Shown here one piece after another: positions 26,401-35,015 of a DNA stretch of 64,000 bases. Both the position numbers and the translations under genes were made by a program. The first letter of the stretch is position 1; the number at the start of each line of letters is the position of its first letter. The notes below the pieces were generated by a model that did not search any database, had not been told where the DNA came from, and saw nothing but the letters and a program-made list of their open reading frames with translations. The DNA is from Micromonospora narathiwatensis. Lineage in GTDB: Bacteria > Actinomycetota > Actinomycetes > Mycobacteriales > Micromonosporaceae. The stretch is from assembly GCF_900089605.1 (NCBI RefSeq), contig NZ_LT594324.1, positions 4,216,001-4,280,000 on the forward strand. Direction: 5' to 3'.

Positions 26401-28485
26401 CAGTCCGAAGTCGTACAGCCAGATCCGGCCGTCGACCCGTTCCACCTCGTACGGGTGCTCGTCGACGACCCGGACACCGAGCGAGTGCAGCACCGGCAGC
26501 ACGGCGGAGAGCATCATCGGCTCGCCGTACCGGTAGACCTTGAACCGGACGTCCATGGCCTCGCCGGATTCCGCCCGTTCCTCGACGCGCGGCGGCACCT
26601 GCTTGCGGAACAGGTGCATCTCCAGCTGGCCGGGCTCCTCCAGCAGCTCCAGCTTGGCCAGGTCCTTCATCGCCTCGTACGGCGTGTGCCCGTCCTTGTA
26701 GCCCTCCGGGAACGCGTCGGCGTACCGGGCGAAGAGGTGCTTGGCCTGCTCGTCACCGAGCTTGCGCTCCAGCACCAGCCGGTAGTCGTCGTCCCAGAGC
26801 CGGGTCGCGTCGGCCAGCTCCTCGGCGAGCAGGTCGGCGTCGATATCCGCGGGCGGGTTGTTCGGGTCGGTCCGGACGGTGAAGTGCACCCGGGCGAGCA
26901 TCGACTCGGTGACCCGGGTGGTGTAGTCGACCCCGACGCCGTTCAGCTCGCGCAGCAGGATGTCCTGCATGCGCAGCCGGTTCTGGGTGGTGAACCGGTC
27001 CCGGGGCAGGTAGATCAGGCAGGAGATGAACCGCCCGTACCCGTCGCGACGCAGGAACACCCGCAACTGCCGCCGGCCGGCCATCCGCAGCACGCCGATC
27101 ACCGCGTGGTAGAGGTCGTCGGTCTTGATCTGGAACAGCTCGTCGCGCGGGTAGGTCTCCAGGATCTGGAGCAGGTCCTTGCCGGAGTGGCTGCGCAGGC
27201 TCAACCCGGAGCGGTCCAGCACCTCGGCGACCTTGCGGCGGACCACCGGCAGCTCCTGCACGCTGGTCCGGTACGCCGCCGTGGAGAACAGCCCCAGGAA
27301 GCGCCGCTCCCCGACCACCTCGCCGGCCTCATTGAAGATCTTGAAGCCGATGTAGTCGAGATAGGCCGAGCGGTGCACGGTGGCCCGCGAGTTCGCCTTG
27401 GTGATGATCAGCAGGCGCTTCTCCAGCACCTTCTCGTGCGCCTCGGGCGTCATCGACGACAGCGCCCGCGCCTCCGGCGAGTCCGAGCGCAGGATGCCCA
27501 GCCCGGTGCCGAGGACCGCTTCGAGGGCCTGGCCGCCGTCGGCGCCGTCGGTGTCGACCAGGCGGTACTCGCGGTAGCCGAGGAAGGTGAAGTGGTCGTG
27601 CGCCAGCCAGCGGAGCAGCTCCACCGAGTCGGTGATGTCCTTCTCCGGCACCGGCGGCCGGCTGTCCGAGGTCCGCGCGGCGGCCAGCTCGTCGGCCAGG
27701 GCCAGGGCCCGCTGACGCATCTTCGGCCAGTCCTCGACCGCCTCCCGGACGTCGGTGAGCACCCGCTGCAGCTCCTTGCGCAGCTTCTCCCGCTCGGCCG
27801 GGTCACGTACCGGGTCGATCTCGATCCGCATCCAGCTCTCGACCAGGTCGCCGGCGATCGCGTCGTCCGGCTCCACGTCGGCGGACACCTCGGTCAGCCG
27901 GCCCAGCGGCTCCCGCCGGACCACCACCAGCGGGTGCACCAGCAGGTGCACGTCGAGGTGATACGTGTTGAGCAGTGCGGTCACCGAGTCGACCAGGAAC
28001 GGCATGTCATCGGTGACGATCTCGATGACGGTGTGGTGCTGGTCGGCGTCCGGCTCGTGGATCCGCAGCTTCAGCTCACCCGGCACCCGCTGCTGGGCCA
28101 GATCCCGGTGCGCCCGGGCGGCGTCGAGCATCTCCTCGGCGGTGAAGCCGATCAGCTCCTCGTCCGGCGCGAACCGCCAGAAGCGGCCGACCAGGGTCGC
28201 CGCGTCGTGGTCGTTCCCGGCCAGCGCGACGGCCTGGGCCACCAGGCGCTCCGCGTTGGGTACCGGCTCGTCCAGCTCGGCGTCCCCCGACTCGTCGGCC
28301 AGCGCCTGCGCGGGCAGGCCCAGCTCGTGGAGGGTGTCGATGCTGGAACCGGTCATCCCGGTCACTCCTGTGTCGAGACGGCCGAAACCGTCCCCGTCGG
28401 TCGCCGTGTCGAAGCTGTCGTCTTCCCGGCCGGTGTCAACCTGCCGGAGGTCGGGTCCCGGTTTAGTCGCCGGACGCCGGTCCAT
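23431..28485 (-). CDS. gdhB: NAD-specific glutamate dehydrogenase, 180-kDa type
   Basis: Oxidatively deaminates glutamate to 2-oxoglutarate with NAD, mainly for amino-acid catabolism. The 1,684-residue length is that of the large GDH-180 class first described in Streptomyces and Pseudomonas. A long N-terminal regulatory part with ACT-like segments (HTVIEIVTDDMPFLVDSV) precedes the catalytic core: FGPVARGGLRWSDR, TEVLGLVKAQMVKNAVIVP, GAKGGFVLK, DGDDPYMVVAADKGTATFSD and GDMSGDVFGNGML (NAD fold). ATG 28485 was preferred to GTG 28494 because AGGGGA is correctly spaced only for the ATG. It stands as a single gene. Confidence 0.95.
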   Translation of the reverse strand: MDRRPATKPGPDLRQVDTGREDDSFDTATDGDGFGRLDTGVTGMTGSSIDTLHELGLPAQALADESGDAELDEPVPNAERLVAQAVALAGNDHDAATLVGRFWRFAPDEELIGFTAEEMLDAARAHRDLAQQRVPGELKLRIHEPDADQHHTVIEIVTDDMPFLVDSVTALLNTYHLDVHLLVHPLVVVRREPLGRLTEVSADVEPDDAIAGDLVESWMRIEIDPVRDPAEREKLRKELQRVLTDVREAVEDWPKMRQRALALADELAAARTSDSRPPVPEKDITDSVELLRWLAHDHFTFLGYREYRLVDTDGADGGQALEAVLGTGLGILRSDSPEARALSSMTPEAHEKVLEKRLLIITKANSRATVHRSAYLDYIGFKIFNEAGEVVGERRFLGLFSTAAYRTSVQELPVVRRKVAEVLDRSGLSLRSHSGKDLLQILETYPRDELFQIKTDDLYHAVIGVLRMAGRRQLRVFLRRDGYGRFISCLIYLPRDRFTTQNRLRMQDILLRELNGVGVDYTTRVTESMLARVHFTVRTDPNNPPADIDADLLAEELADATRLWDDDYRLVLERKLGDEQAKHLFARYADAFPEGYKDGHTPYEAMKDLAKLELLEEPGQLEMHLFRKQVPPRVEERAESGEAMDVRFKVYRYGEPMMLSAVLPVLHSLGVRVVDEHPYEVERVDGRIWLYDFGLLLPEAHQDLAEVRPHAENAFAAAWRGEAEVDGFNELVLRAGLTWRQVVVLRAYAKYLRQAGTVFSQEYMEQTFIAYPRIASLLVELFETRFAPGETTMEERRQRSGELVTAIGAALDEVASLDQDRILRSYLTLMQATLRTSFYQKPVGGRPKSYVAFKLDPQAIPELPAPRPKFEIFVYSPRFEGVHLRFGPVARGGLRWSDRREDFRTEVLGLVKAQMVKNAVIVPVGAKGGFVLKQKPGDRDEAVACYKEFVGALLDVTDNIASGEIVPPEDVVRHDGDDPYMVVAADKGTATFSDIANEISAAHNFWLGDAFASGGSAGYDHKKMGITARGAWESVKRHFRELGHDTQTQDFTVVGVGDMSGDVFGNGMLLSEHIRLVAAFDHRHIILDPEPDAATSYAERKRLFELSRSSWEDYNQELISEGGGVYPRTAKSIPISPQVRARLGLDEVEQMSPQELMKAILTAPVDLFWNGGIGTYVKASTQTNAEVGDKSNDAIRVDGRSLRCRVAGEGGNLGWTQQGRIEYAQNGGRIFTDFIDNAAGVDCSDHEVNIKILLNTAVADGELGRPERDELLAQMTDEVAELVLRDNYEQARALNNAQAQAASLLPVHRRMINELERAGQIDRALEALPPDEELAVRTETGLTAPEFAVLLAYVKIVLEREIVGEGLADEEWTTDILVNYFPTPLRERFADRMSRHRLRRDIVTTVLVNEAINRGGISFVFRTVEETAASAADVLRAYVVVREVFGLRDLWQAIEALDNSVSPELQTAIFLDTRRLLDRAVRWLVTNRRSPIDVPGEIARLRDGIARLLPDLENLFFGSEREAIVAHIDSLTEKGLPRELAEQATRLMYSFGLLDVVETAQSTGRDVNEVAAVYFVLSDRFRVDALLSKISLLPREDRWQTLARMALRYDLYAALAALTAEVLGSTPDSVSPVDRVQEWEQANATSIHRAHRAMGEFDESRADLSALSVLLRQIRTLVRTSAAA

Positions 28486-28501
28486 CGGTGCCACTCCCCT
28501 C

Positions 28502-28589
28502 GACCCACCGCGTTGTGGGTCACTCTGCCGCCCAGCCTAGGCCCTGCCGCTCTGACCGTTCGTCGGCGGACCACTGGCCGGACGTCCGG
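28502..28589. promoter_or_regulatory. Two dyads in the gdh-PBP divergent region
   Basis: The 289-bp divergent gap holds a 7-bp inverted repeat (GACCCAC at 28502-28508, GTGGGTC at 28515-28521), just upstream of the glutamate dehydrogenase start, and a perfect 12-bp palindrome CCGGACGTCCGG at 28578-28589. Either may be an operator; none matches a known regulator site that I can name. Confidence 0.35.
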
Positions 28590-28774
28590 TTCGGGACTCT
28601 GTCCTTTCACCCGTTGCGGGTACGTGGTCGGCCGGTTGCGGAGTACCCCGGCTCGCGATGTTCATCACACCGCCAGACGCGCGTCTTTCCGCACTTCGGG
28701 GCCTTGGCGGGACGGTGGGAAGGCGCCCGGCGTACTACCGTGCAGGGCAGTTTCGTACCCGGAGGGACTGCCGC

Positions 28775-30736
28775 ATGCCCGTGTCGTACCCCGTTCGCCG
28801 CCGCCTTCCCCGCCGTCGGGTCCTCGCGGCCCTGGCCGCCGCCGCGCTGACGGCCGCCGGGCTGACCGGGTGCTCCGGCGAGGACGGGCCGGAGCAAAGC
28901 GTGGACGCGTTCCTGAAGGGCTGGCGCTCCGGCAACCTCCAGGCGGTGGGCTTCGTCGACCCGGCCGGCACCCGCGTCCCCGCCACCGACGTGGCGAAGG
29001 AGATCAAGGCGCTCTCCGGCGAGCTGGCCGCCACCCCGCCGGAGCTGAAGCGGGCCGGCGACGCGAAGGTCACCGCCGACGCGGCCACCGCGCGGATCCA
29101 GGTGACCTGGACCCTGCCGGGCCAGACCCGCTGGACGTACGAGAGCCCGGTACGCCTCAAGCGCGGCGACGACGACCAGTGGCAGATGATCTGGGAGCCG
29201 GCCGTCGTCCAGGAGAAGCTGGAGAAGGGCGACCGGCTCGCGTTGCGCCGCGACACCGCGCCGCGGGCCGGGGTGCTGGACGGGGCGGGCAGCCCGATCG
29301 TCGCGCCCCGGCCGGTGGTCCGGGTGGGCGTGCAGCCCGGCGAGGCCGGCGACGTCAAGGCGCTGGTCCGCCAGCTCGACGCCGCGTTCAAGGCGATCCG
29401 GCCCGCGCTCGTCCCGCCGGTCGACCTCACCGACCTGCCCAAACGCCTCACCGAGGCCGAACCGGGCGCGTTCGTCGAGGTCGTGACGCTGCGCGACGAG
29501 GCATACCGGCAGATCAAGCCCCGGATCTACGACCTGCCCGGCACCAAGTTCCAGTCCGACAAGCTCGACCTGGCGCCGACCCGGGAGTTCGCTCGGGCCC
29601 TGCTCGGCTCGGTCGACCCGGCCCAGGCCGACGACATCCAGGCTCACCCCGACAAGTACGTCGCCGGTGACCTGGTCGGCCATGGCGGCCTCCAGGGCCG
29701 GTACGACGACCGGCTGCGCGGCGTCCCCGGGCTGACCGTGGTCACCGAGCACTCCGCCCCCGACGGCAGCACCACCCCCGGCACCGAGGTGTTCCGCAGC
29801 GAGCCCAAGGCCGGCCAGTCACTGAAGACCACCCTCGACGTGGCCACCCAGAACGCCGCCGACGCGGCGCTGCGCGGGGAGGCCCGGCGGGCCGCCCTGG
29901 TGGCCGTACGGATCAGCGACGGCGCGGTGCTGGCCGCCGCGAACGGCCCCGGCCCGGCCGGCGAGAACCTCGCCTTCACCGCCCAGGTGCCGCCGGGTTC
30001 GACGTTCAAGATGGTCAGCGCGCTCGCCCTGCTGGACAAGGGGGCGGTGACCCCGTCGGCGACGGTCGCCTGCCCGAAGACGGCCGTGGTCGACGGCCGC
30101 CCGTTCAAGAACTCCGACGACTTCGAGCTGGGGTCGGTCCCGTTCACCACCGACTTCGCGAAGTCCTGCAACACCGCCTTCGTGGCGCTGGCGCCGAAGC
30201 TCGGGCCGGACGGCCTCGCCACCACCGGCCGTACCCTCGGTCTGGAGGCGAAGTGGGACCTGGGCGCGGAGGTCTTCGCCGGCTCGGTCTCGGCCAACGG
30301 CTCCGCCACCGAGCAGGCCGCCGCCGCGATCGGGCAGGGCACCACCGTGGTCAGTCCGCTGGCCATGGCCGGCGCCACCGCCGCCGTGGCCCGGGGCCGC
30401 TGGGAGCAGCCGACGCTGGTGCTCGACCCGGCCCCGCAGCAGGCCGCACCGGCCGGTCCGGCCCTGAAGCCGGAGTCCGTGGCGGCACTGAAGACGATGA
30501 TGCGCGCGGTGGTCACCAGCGGCACGGCCAGCGCGTTGAAGGACGTCCCCGGCGAACCGGTCTACGGCAAGACCGGCACCGCCGAATACGACAACAACCC
30601 GGCGCACACCCATGCCTGGTTCGTCGGCTGGCAGGGCGACGTGGCGTTCGCGGTCTTCGTGGAGCAGGGCGGGGCGAGCACGGCCAGCGCGGTGCCGATC
30701 AGTGAGCGCTTCCTGCGCGCCCTCGCCGCCCGCTGA
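28775..30736 (+). CDS. Lipoprotein penicillin-binding transpeptidase (class B PBP, MecA_N type)
   Basis: Cross-links peptidoglycan on the outer face of the membrane. The 653 residues start at ATG 28775 behind GGAGGG. A lipoprotein signal (AALTAAGLTGCSG, lipobox Cys about residue 31) is followed by an NTF2-like MecA_N domain, a dimerisation domain and a transpeptidase domain. The three active-site motifs are STFK (nucleophile Ser), SCN and KTGT. Lipid anchoring and the MecA_N domain are shared with accessory, often beta-lactam-tolerant class B enzymes of Gram-positives. Single gene, divergent from glutamate dehydrogenase; not in a division cluster. Confidence 0.9.
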   Translation: MPVSYPVRRRLPRRRVLAALAAAALTAAGLTGCSGEDGPEQSVDAFLKGWRSGNLQAVGFVDPAGTRVPATDVAKEIKALSGELAATPPELKRAGDAKVTADAATARIQVTWTLPGQTRWTYESPVRLKRGDDDQWQMIWEPAVVQEKLEKGDRLALRRDTAPRAGVLDGAGSPIVAPRPVVRVGVQPGEAGDVKALVRQLDAAFKAIRPALVPPVDLTDLPKRLTEAEPGAFVEVVTLRDEAYRQIKPRIYDLPGTKFQSDKLDLAPTREFARALLGSVDPAQADDIQAHPDKYVAGDLVGHGGLQGRYDDRLRGVPGLTVVTEHSAPDGSTTPGTEVFRSEPKAGQSLKTTLDVATQNAADAALRGEARRAALVAVRISDGAVLAAANGPGPAGENLAFTAQVPPGSTFKMVSALALLDKGAVTPSATVACPKTAVVDGRPFKNSDDFELGSVPFTTDFAKSCNTAFVALAPKLGPDGLATTGRTLGLEAKWDLGAEVFAGSVSANGSATEQAAAAIGQGTTVVSPLAMAGATAAVARGRWEQPTLVLDPAPQQAAPAGPALKPESVAALKTMMRAVVTSGTASALKDVPGEPVYGKTGTAEYDNNPAHTHAWFVGWQGDVAFAVFVEQGGASTASAVPISERFLRALAAR

Positions 30737-30788
30737 CCCGGAGGCCCGCCGCGCGGCGTTGCACGACACCGCCCCCGCTCAAGATCAC

Positions 30789-30848
30789 GCTCGATCCGGA
30801 AGCAGTGGCCTCGACGCCGGCCGGAGGCCACTGGATCCTGGATCGAGC
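30789..30848. terminator. Two-tier hairpin between convergent genes
   Basis: Nested inverted repeats: outer arms GCTCGATCC (30789-30797) and GGATCGAGC (30840-30848), inner arms CAGTGGCCTC (30803-30812) and GAGGCCACTG (30824-30833). Located between the PBP stop and the convergent arginase-family stop, it probably ends both transcripts. The interrupted architecture is unusual and may mark a dispersed repeat element. Confidence 0.6.
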
Positions 30849-30893
30849 GGGATCATCCAGCGGCATGATCGGCGCTCACGGTGCCGGGTCCGC

Positions 30894-32120
30894 TCAGGCG
30901 CTGTCGAGGCCGGGCAGTGGCGGCCCGGCGGCCGGCGGCATCGACCCGTCCTCGGGGGCGAGCACCCGACGCAGCAGCGCCGGGCCCCCGGGGATCGCCT
31001 CCGGGCCGGCGGTCGTCGGCTCGGCCGCACCGGAGTCGGGCGAGCCGAGGCCGGTGGACCCGGTCGGCGCGGGACCGATCGGCTCCACGGCAACCGCGGG
31101 TGCCGGGCTGGCCGCCGGAGCCGCCAGCATCGGACGCTCCACGGTGCGGTTGCCGCCGCGCCGGGGTGCCGGCGTGGGCGGCAGCAGCCGGGGCGGCAGC
31201 GCGCTCGGCGCCGAGACCGGGGCCAGGCCGGACACCACGGTGTTGACGATCTCGCTGGCGTACGTCCCGTCCGGGTCGTAGTCGGGGTCGAAGACGGTCA
31301 GCTCGACACCGAGACAGTGCGGGGTGTCCACCAGCCCGGAGAGCAGGATCTCCAACTCGGCGAAGGCGATCCCGCCCGGGTCGGGCGCGTCCACGGCGGG
31401 CATCACCGCCGGGTCGAGCACGTCCACGTCGATGTGCACCCAGTAGCCGGCGCAGTCCGCCAGCTGTTCGTGCGCCCACTGGGCGGTCCGGGCCGCGCCC
31501 TCGGCCCGCAGGGCCGGCACCGGCCGGGTGGTGATCCCGGCGGCCTGGAGGTCGAGCCGGTACTCGTCCTGCGCCCGGATGCCGAGCACCACCACGTCGA
31601 TGTCCCGGAAGTACGGGCGGCGCCCCTCGATGGCGGCCAGGTCCGCCTGCCCCCGGCCGGTGACCAGGGCCAGGTCCTCGCCCGCCGCCGCGCCCACGTA
31701 CGAGGCGTTGCCGGGGTGCCGGAAGTCGGAGTGCCCGTCGACGAAGACCAGCCCGATCCGGCCGCCGACCGCCTCGCCGAGCCGGTGCATGGCCAGCGCC
31801 GAGCCGAGCAGCACCGAGCAGTCCCCGCCGAGCACCAGCGGGAACTCGCCCCGATCGATGATCGCGCCGATCCGGTCGGCCAGCGCCAACGAGTACGTGG
31901 AGATCTCCGGGGCGTGGCAGACCCCGTCGCCGGGCCGCCAGTCGCCGGGGTCGTACCGGGGCGGGGTGAGGCAGCCGGCGTCGCGGGCCCGCAACCGGGC
32001 GAGCAGGTCGTGGTCGCGCAGCGCGCCGGGTGCCTTGCCGCAGCCGGGGACCGAGGTGACGGTGGGCGGACGCAGTCCGAGGTTTGTCGGCGCGTCGAGG
32101 ACGGCGATCCGGCGCATCAT
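30894..32120 (-). CDS. Arginase/agmatinase-family protein with Pro-rich tail
   Basis: 408 residues. The first 300 form an arginase-fold ureohydrolase: LVLGGDCSVLLG, GLVFVDGHSDFRHPGN, HIDVDVLDPAVMPAVD and CLGVELTVFDPDYDPDGTYA. In classic enzymes the first motif is GGDHS, whose His binds one manganese; here it is Cys, and DAHxD has become DGHSD. The other metal-binding Asp residues remain. This variant clade is known in actinobacteria, but its substrate is not established, so neither arginase nor agmatinase is asserted. The last 105 residues are Pro/Ala-rich and probably disordered. ATG 32120, with a second ATG next to it. Confidence 0.8.
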   Translation of the reverse strand: MMRRIAVLDAPTNLGLRPPTVTSVPGCGKAPGALRDHDLLARLRARDAGCLTPPRYDPGDWRPGDGVCHAPEISTYSLALADRIGAIIDRGEFPLVLGGDCSVLLGSALAMHRLGEAVGGRIGLVFVDGHSDFRHPGNASYVGAAAGEDLALVTGRGQADLAAIEGRRPYFRDIDVVVLGIRAQDEYRLDLQAAGITTRPVPALRAEGAARTAQWAHEQLADCAGYWVHIDVDVLDPAVMPAVDAPDPGGIAFAELEILLSGLVDTPHCLGVELTVFDPDYDPDGTYASEIVNTVVSGLAPVSAPSALPPRLLPPTPAPRRGGNRTVERPMLAAPAASPAPAVAVEPIGPAPTGSTGLGSPDSGAAEPTTAGPEAIPGGPALLRRVLAPEDGSMPPAAGPPLPGLDSA

Positions 32121-32143
32121 GGGCTCCCGTCCTCGGCGGTCGG

Positions 32144-32169
32144 GCGGGCCGGCCGGTACGCCGGCCCGC
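32144..32169 (-). terminator. Hairpin after the thioredoxin-like gene
   Basis: 10-bp GC arms (32144-32153 and 32160-32169) with a 6-base loop, 18 bp beyond the stop of the minus-strand thioredoxin-like gene and before the next start. Confidence 0.55.
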
Positions 32170-32186
32170 GCTGGCGTGCTACGAAC

Positions 32187-33092
32187 TCAGAACAGGGCGC
32201 TGGCCAGGGCCCGTCGGGCCGATGCCACGGCGGGGTCCTCCGGACCGGCGATGGTGAAGAGGCCGACCAGGTGCTGGCGTACCTTCTCCCGGTCGTCGCC
32301 GGCGGTCCGGCGAACCAGGCCGACCAGGCGCTGGTAGGCCTGCTCGGCCAGGCCGCTGAGCACCTCGACATCGGCGGCCAGCAGCTGGGCGTCGACGTCG
32401 TCGGGCGCGTTCGCCGCGGCGGTGAGCACCGCCTGCGGGTCGACGCCGGCCACCCGGCGGGCCAGCCCGACCTGGGCCAGCCCCGCCTCCGCCACCGCGT
32501 CCGTCGGGGACTCGGCCAGGATCTTCCGGTACGCCCGTTCGGCCGCGTCCAGGTCGCCGCTCATCAGGGCGTCGTCCGCCTCGTCGAGGCGGGGATCCTC
32601 CGGCTCGGCGACGCTGACGCCACCGGCCTTCAGCACGGCCTGGATCCACTGGCGCAGCTGGGCCTCCGGCACCACCCCGGAGAAGGCGTCGATCGGCTGC
32701 CCGCCGACGATCGCGTAGACCATCGGGATGCCCTGCACCCGGAACATCTGGGCGATCCGCGGGTTGGCGTCCACGTCCACCTTGGCCAGCACCCACGCGC
32801 CGCCGCCCTCGACCGCCAGCCGTTCCAGCACCGGCGAGAGCTGCTTGCACGGCTCGCACCACTCGGCCCAGAAGTCCACGATCACCGGGGTGGTCAGCGA
32901 ACGTTCGAGGACCTCGGACTGGAAGGTCGCCTCGGTCACGTCGATGACGCTGACCCCGCCGACGGCGCCGCCGGGCGCACCGGCGGGCGGGCCGGCCTTG
33001 ACCGGGGCGGGGGTGGTTGCGGCGCTGCGCAGCGCGCTGAGGTCGACCGCGCCGCGGGTGAAGATCGACGGGGTGATCCGTGGGTCGCTCAT
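32187..33092 (-). CDS. CnoX/YbbN-type thioredoxin-TPR co-chaperone
   Basis: 301 residues. After a Pro/Ala linker, a thioredoxin domain spans about residues 47-155 with the redox-like motif WCEPC (78-82) and a cis-Pro region GIPMVYAI. The C-terminal half (165-300) is a tetratricopeptide-like helical array ([20 protein letters not shown]). This architecture is that of CnoX/YbbN proteins, which hold oxidation-damaged proteins for chaperones. Glu-Pro between the cysteines suggests altered redox potential compared with CGPC. A perfect 16-bp palindrome lies 52 bp upstream. Confidence 0.88.
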   Translation of the reverse strand: MSDPRITPSIFTRGAVDLSALRSAATTPAPVKAGPPAGAPGGAVGGVSVIDVTEATFQSEVLERSLTTPVIVDFWAEWCEPCKQLSPVLERLAVEGGGAWVLAKVDVDANPRIAQMFRVQGIPMVYAIVGGQPIDAFSGVVPEAQLRQWIQAVLKAGGVSVAEPEDPRLDEADDALMSGDLDAAERAYRKILAESPTDAVAEAGLAQVGLARRVAGVDPQAVLTAAANAPDDVDAQLLAADVEVLSGLAEQAYQRLVGLVRRTAGDDREKVRQHLVGLFTIAGPEDPAVASARRALASALF

Positions 33093-33143
33093 GGTTGTCT
33101 AGTCTCGCACGTGTCCTGCGGAACTCAGATCAACCGCGACGGC

Positions 33144-33159
33144 GACAGTTGCAACTGTC
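33144..33159. promoter_or_regulatory. Perfect 16-bp palindrome upstream of the CnoX-like gene
   Basis: GACAGTTGCAACTGTC, a perfect dyad located 52 bp upstream of the ATG at 33092. The size, symmetry and promoter position fit a MarR- or TetR-type operator. No matching regulator is encoded next to it. Confidence 0.55.
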
Positions 33160-33177
33160 ACGCCTGGTCGGACGCGC

Positions 33178-33224
33178 GGAAGGGGTCTCTTCCCAACGCC
33201 TCGCGTCGGGAAGAGACCCCTTCC
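33178..33224 (-). terminator. Hairpin terminator of the icmA transcript
   Basis: Perfect 17-bp inverted repeat (33178-33194 and 33208-33224) with a 13-base loop, starting 7 bp past the mutase stop. The arms are rich in GGAAGGGG/CCCCTTCC and no T-run follows on the minus strand. Confidence 0.8.
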
Positions 33225-33230
33225 TGACAC

Positions 33231-34919
33231 TCAGAAGCGGGCGGGCTCGCGGTAGACGCCCCACTCGGCGCGCAGCGCGTCGCAGATCTCGCCCAGGGTG
33301 GCCTCGGCACGGACCGCGTCCAGCATCGCCGGGATCATGTTCTCGCCGGTCCGGCTGACCTCGACCATGTGCTGCACGGCGGCCCTGACCGCGGCGTCGT
33401 CGCGGCCGGCCTTACGTTCGGCGAGCACCCGGCGCTGCTCCAGCTCCACCTCGTGCGAGATGCGCAGGATCTCCAGGTCCTTGGCGACGGTGCCGGTGTG
33501 GCAGTTGACACCGACGATCCTCTTGTCGCCCTTCTCCAGCGCCTGCTGGTAGGCGAAGGCGGACTCGGCGATGTGCCCGGTGAACCAGCCGTCCTCGATG
33601 CCGCGCAGGATGCCCGAGGTCATCGGGCCGATCTTGTGCGGGCCGTCGCCGCCGAGCTGCCGGATCCGGGCGAAGATCTCCTCCGCCTCGGCCTCGATCC
33701 GGTCGGTGAGCGCCTCGACGTACCAGGCGCCACCGAGCGGGTCGGCCACGTTGGTCACCCCGGTCTCCTCCATCAGCACCTGCTGGGTACGCAGGGCGAT
33801 CTCGGCCGACTCGTCGGTGGGCAGCGCGAGGGTCTCGTCGAGGGCGTTGGTGTGCAGCGAGTTGGTGCCGCCGAGCACCGCGGCCAGGGCCTCCACGGCG
33901 GTCCGTACCACGTTGTTGACCGGCTGCTGGGCGGTCAGCGAGACCCCGGCGGTCTGGGTGTGGAACTTCAGCCAGAGCGCCTTCTCGCTGGTGGCGCCGT
34001 AGACGTCGCGCAGCCAGCGGGCCCAGATCCGGCGGGCGGCCCGGAACTTGGCGATCTCCTCGAAGAAGTCCACGTGCGAGTCGAAGAAGAAGCTCAGCCC
34101 CGGCGCGAAGACGTTGACGTCCAGGCCGCGGGAGAGGCCCAGCTCGACGTAGCCGAACCCGTCGGCCAAGGTGTACGCCAGCTCCTGCGCGGCGGTCGCC
34201 CCGGCCTCCCGGATGTGGTAGCCGGAGACCGACAGCGGCTTGTACTTCGGGATCTCCCGGGCGCAGTACGCCATCAGGTCGCCGATCAGGCGCAGGTGCG
34301 GCTCCGGGTCGAAGAGCCACTCCTTCTGCGCGATGTACTCCTTGAAGATGTCCGTCTGGAGCGTGCCGTCCAGGGTGGACAGGTCGGCGCCCTGCCGCTC
34401 GGCGGCGACCAGGTACATGCAGAAGACCGGCACGGCCGGGCCGGAGATGGTCATCGAGGTGGTCACGCCGGCCAGGTCGATGCCGCCGAAGAGCACCTCC
34501 ATGTCGGCGGCGGAGTCGATGGCCACGCCGCAGTGACCGACCTCGCCCAGCGACTGCGGGTCGTCGGAGTCGCGCCCCATCAGGGTCGGCATGTCGAAGG
34601 CGACGGAGAGGCCGCCGCCACCGGCGCCGAGGATCATCTTGTAGCGCTCGTTGGTCTGCTGTGCGTTGCCGAAGCCGGCGAACTGCCGGATGGTCCAGGT
34701 CCGCCCGCGGTAACCGGTCGGGTAGAGGCCCCGGGTGTACGGGAACTCACCCGGCCAGCCGATCCGCTCGAACCCGGGGTAGGGCACACCCTCCGGCGGG
34801 CCGTACACCGGGTCCACGGCCATCCCGGAGAGCGTGGTGAAGTCCGCGTCCCGCTTGCGGGCGGCGTCGTAGCGGGCCTGCCAGCGGGCCCGACCGGCGG
34901 CGATCTCGTCGGCGTCCAT
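33231..34919 (-). CDS. icmA: Isobutyryl-CoA mutase, large subunit
   Basis: Adenosylcobalamin-dependent interconversion of isobutyryl-CoA and n-butyryl-CoA, linking valine breakdown to butyryl-CoA. The 562 residues form the substrate barrel of the methylmalonyl-CoA mutase family and lack the B12-binding domain. With ATG 34919 ([18 protein letters not shown] upstream) the two specificity residues fall at Phe80 (RQFAGFG) and Gln198 (YIAQKEW), exactly the pair reported for IcmA; methylmalonyl-CoA mutase has Tyr and Arg. The small B12-binding subunit IcmB is not in the window. MeaB lies 600 bp upstream. Confidence 0.9.
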   Translation of the reverse strand: MDADEIAAGRARWQARYDAARKRDADFTTLSGMAVDPVYGPPEGVPYPGFERIGWPGEFPYTRGLYPTGYRGRTWTIRQFAGFGNAQQTNERYKMILGAGGGGLSVAFDMPTLMGRDSDDPQSLGEVGHCGVAIDSAADMEVLFGGIDLAGVTTSMTISGPAVPVFCMYLVAAERQGADLSTLDGTLQTDIFKEYIAQKEWLFDPEPHLRLIGDLMAYCAREIPKYKPLSVSGYHIREAGATAAQELAYTLADGFGYVELGLSRGLDVNVFAPGLSFFFDSHVDFFEEIAKFRAARRIWARWLRDVYGATSEKALWLKFHTQTAGVSLTAQQPVNNVVRTAVEALAAVLGGTNSLHTNALDETLALPTDESAEIALRTQQVLMEETGVTNVADPLGGAWYVEALTDRIEAEAEEIFARIRQLGGDGPHKIGPMTSGILRGIEDGWFTGHIAESAFAYQQALEKGDKRIVGVNCHTGTVAKDLEILRISHEVELEQRRVLAERKAGRDDAAVRAAVQHMVEVSRTGENMIPAMLDAVRAEATLGEICDALRAEWGVYREPARF

Positions 34920-34996
34920 GCGCGGAGCTCCTCCTCGAGTCCTCAACTGAAGACCGAGTGTAGAACGGTTGCCTGAACGATCGCTAAGGATGTGGG

Positions 34997-35008
34997 TACC
35001 GGCCGGTA
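34997..35008. promoter_or_regulatory. Palindrome upstream of icmA
   Basis: Perfect 12-bp dyad TACCGGCCGGTA, 78 bp upstream of the icmA start and 8 bp after the Asp23 gene stop. It could be a weak terminator for that gene or an operator. Nearby half-sites reading CGTTCA and CCGTTC on the minus strand resemble the ccr/ecm box. Confidence 0.35.
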
Positions 35009-35015
35009 ACCTGCC

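Noticed and set aside
23365..29670. A 2,101-residue plus-strand open frame
   Set aside because: Antisense to the glutamate dehydrogenase gene. Composition is Arg/Gly/His/Gln/Pro-rich and without domains, typical of a shadow frame in GC-rich DNA.
33231..34919. Methylmalonyl-CoA mutase annotation for the mutase large subunit
   Set aside because: Residues Phe80 and Gln198 match isobutyryl-CoA mutase, and the chain lacks the fused B12 domain.
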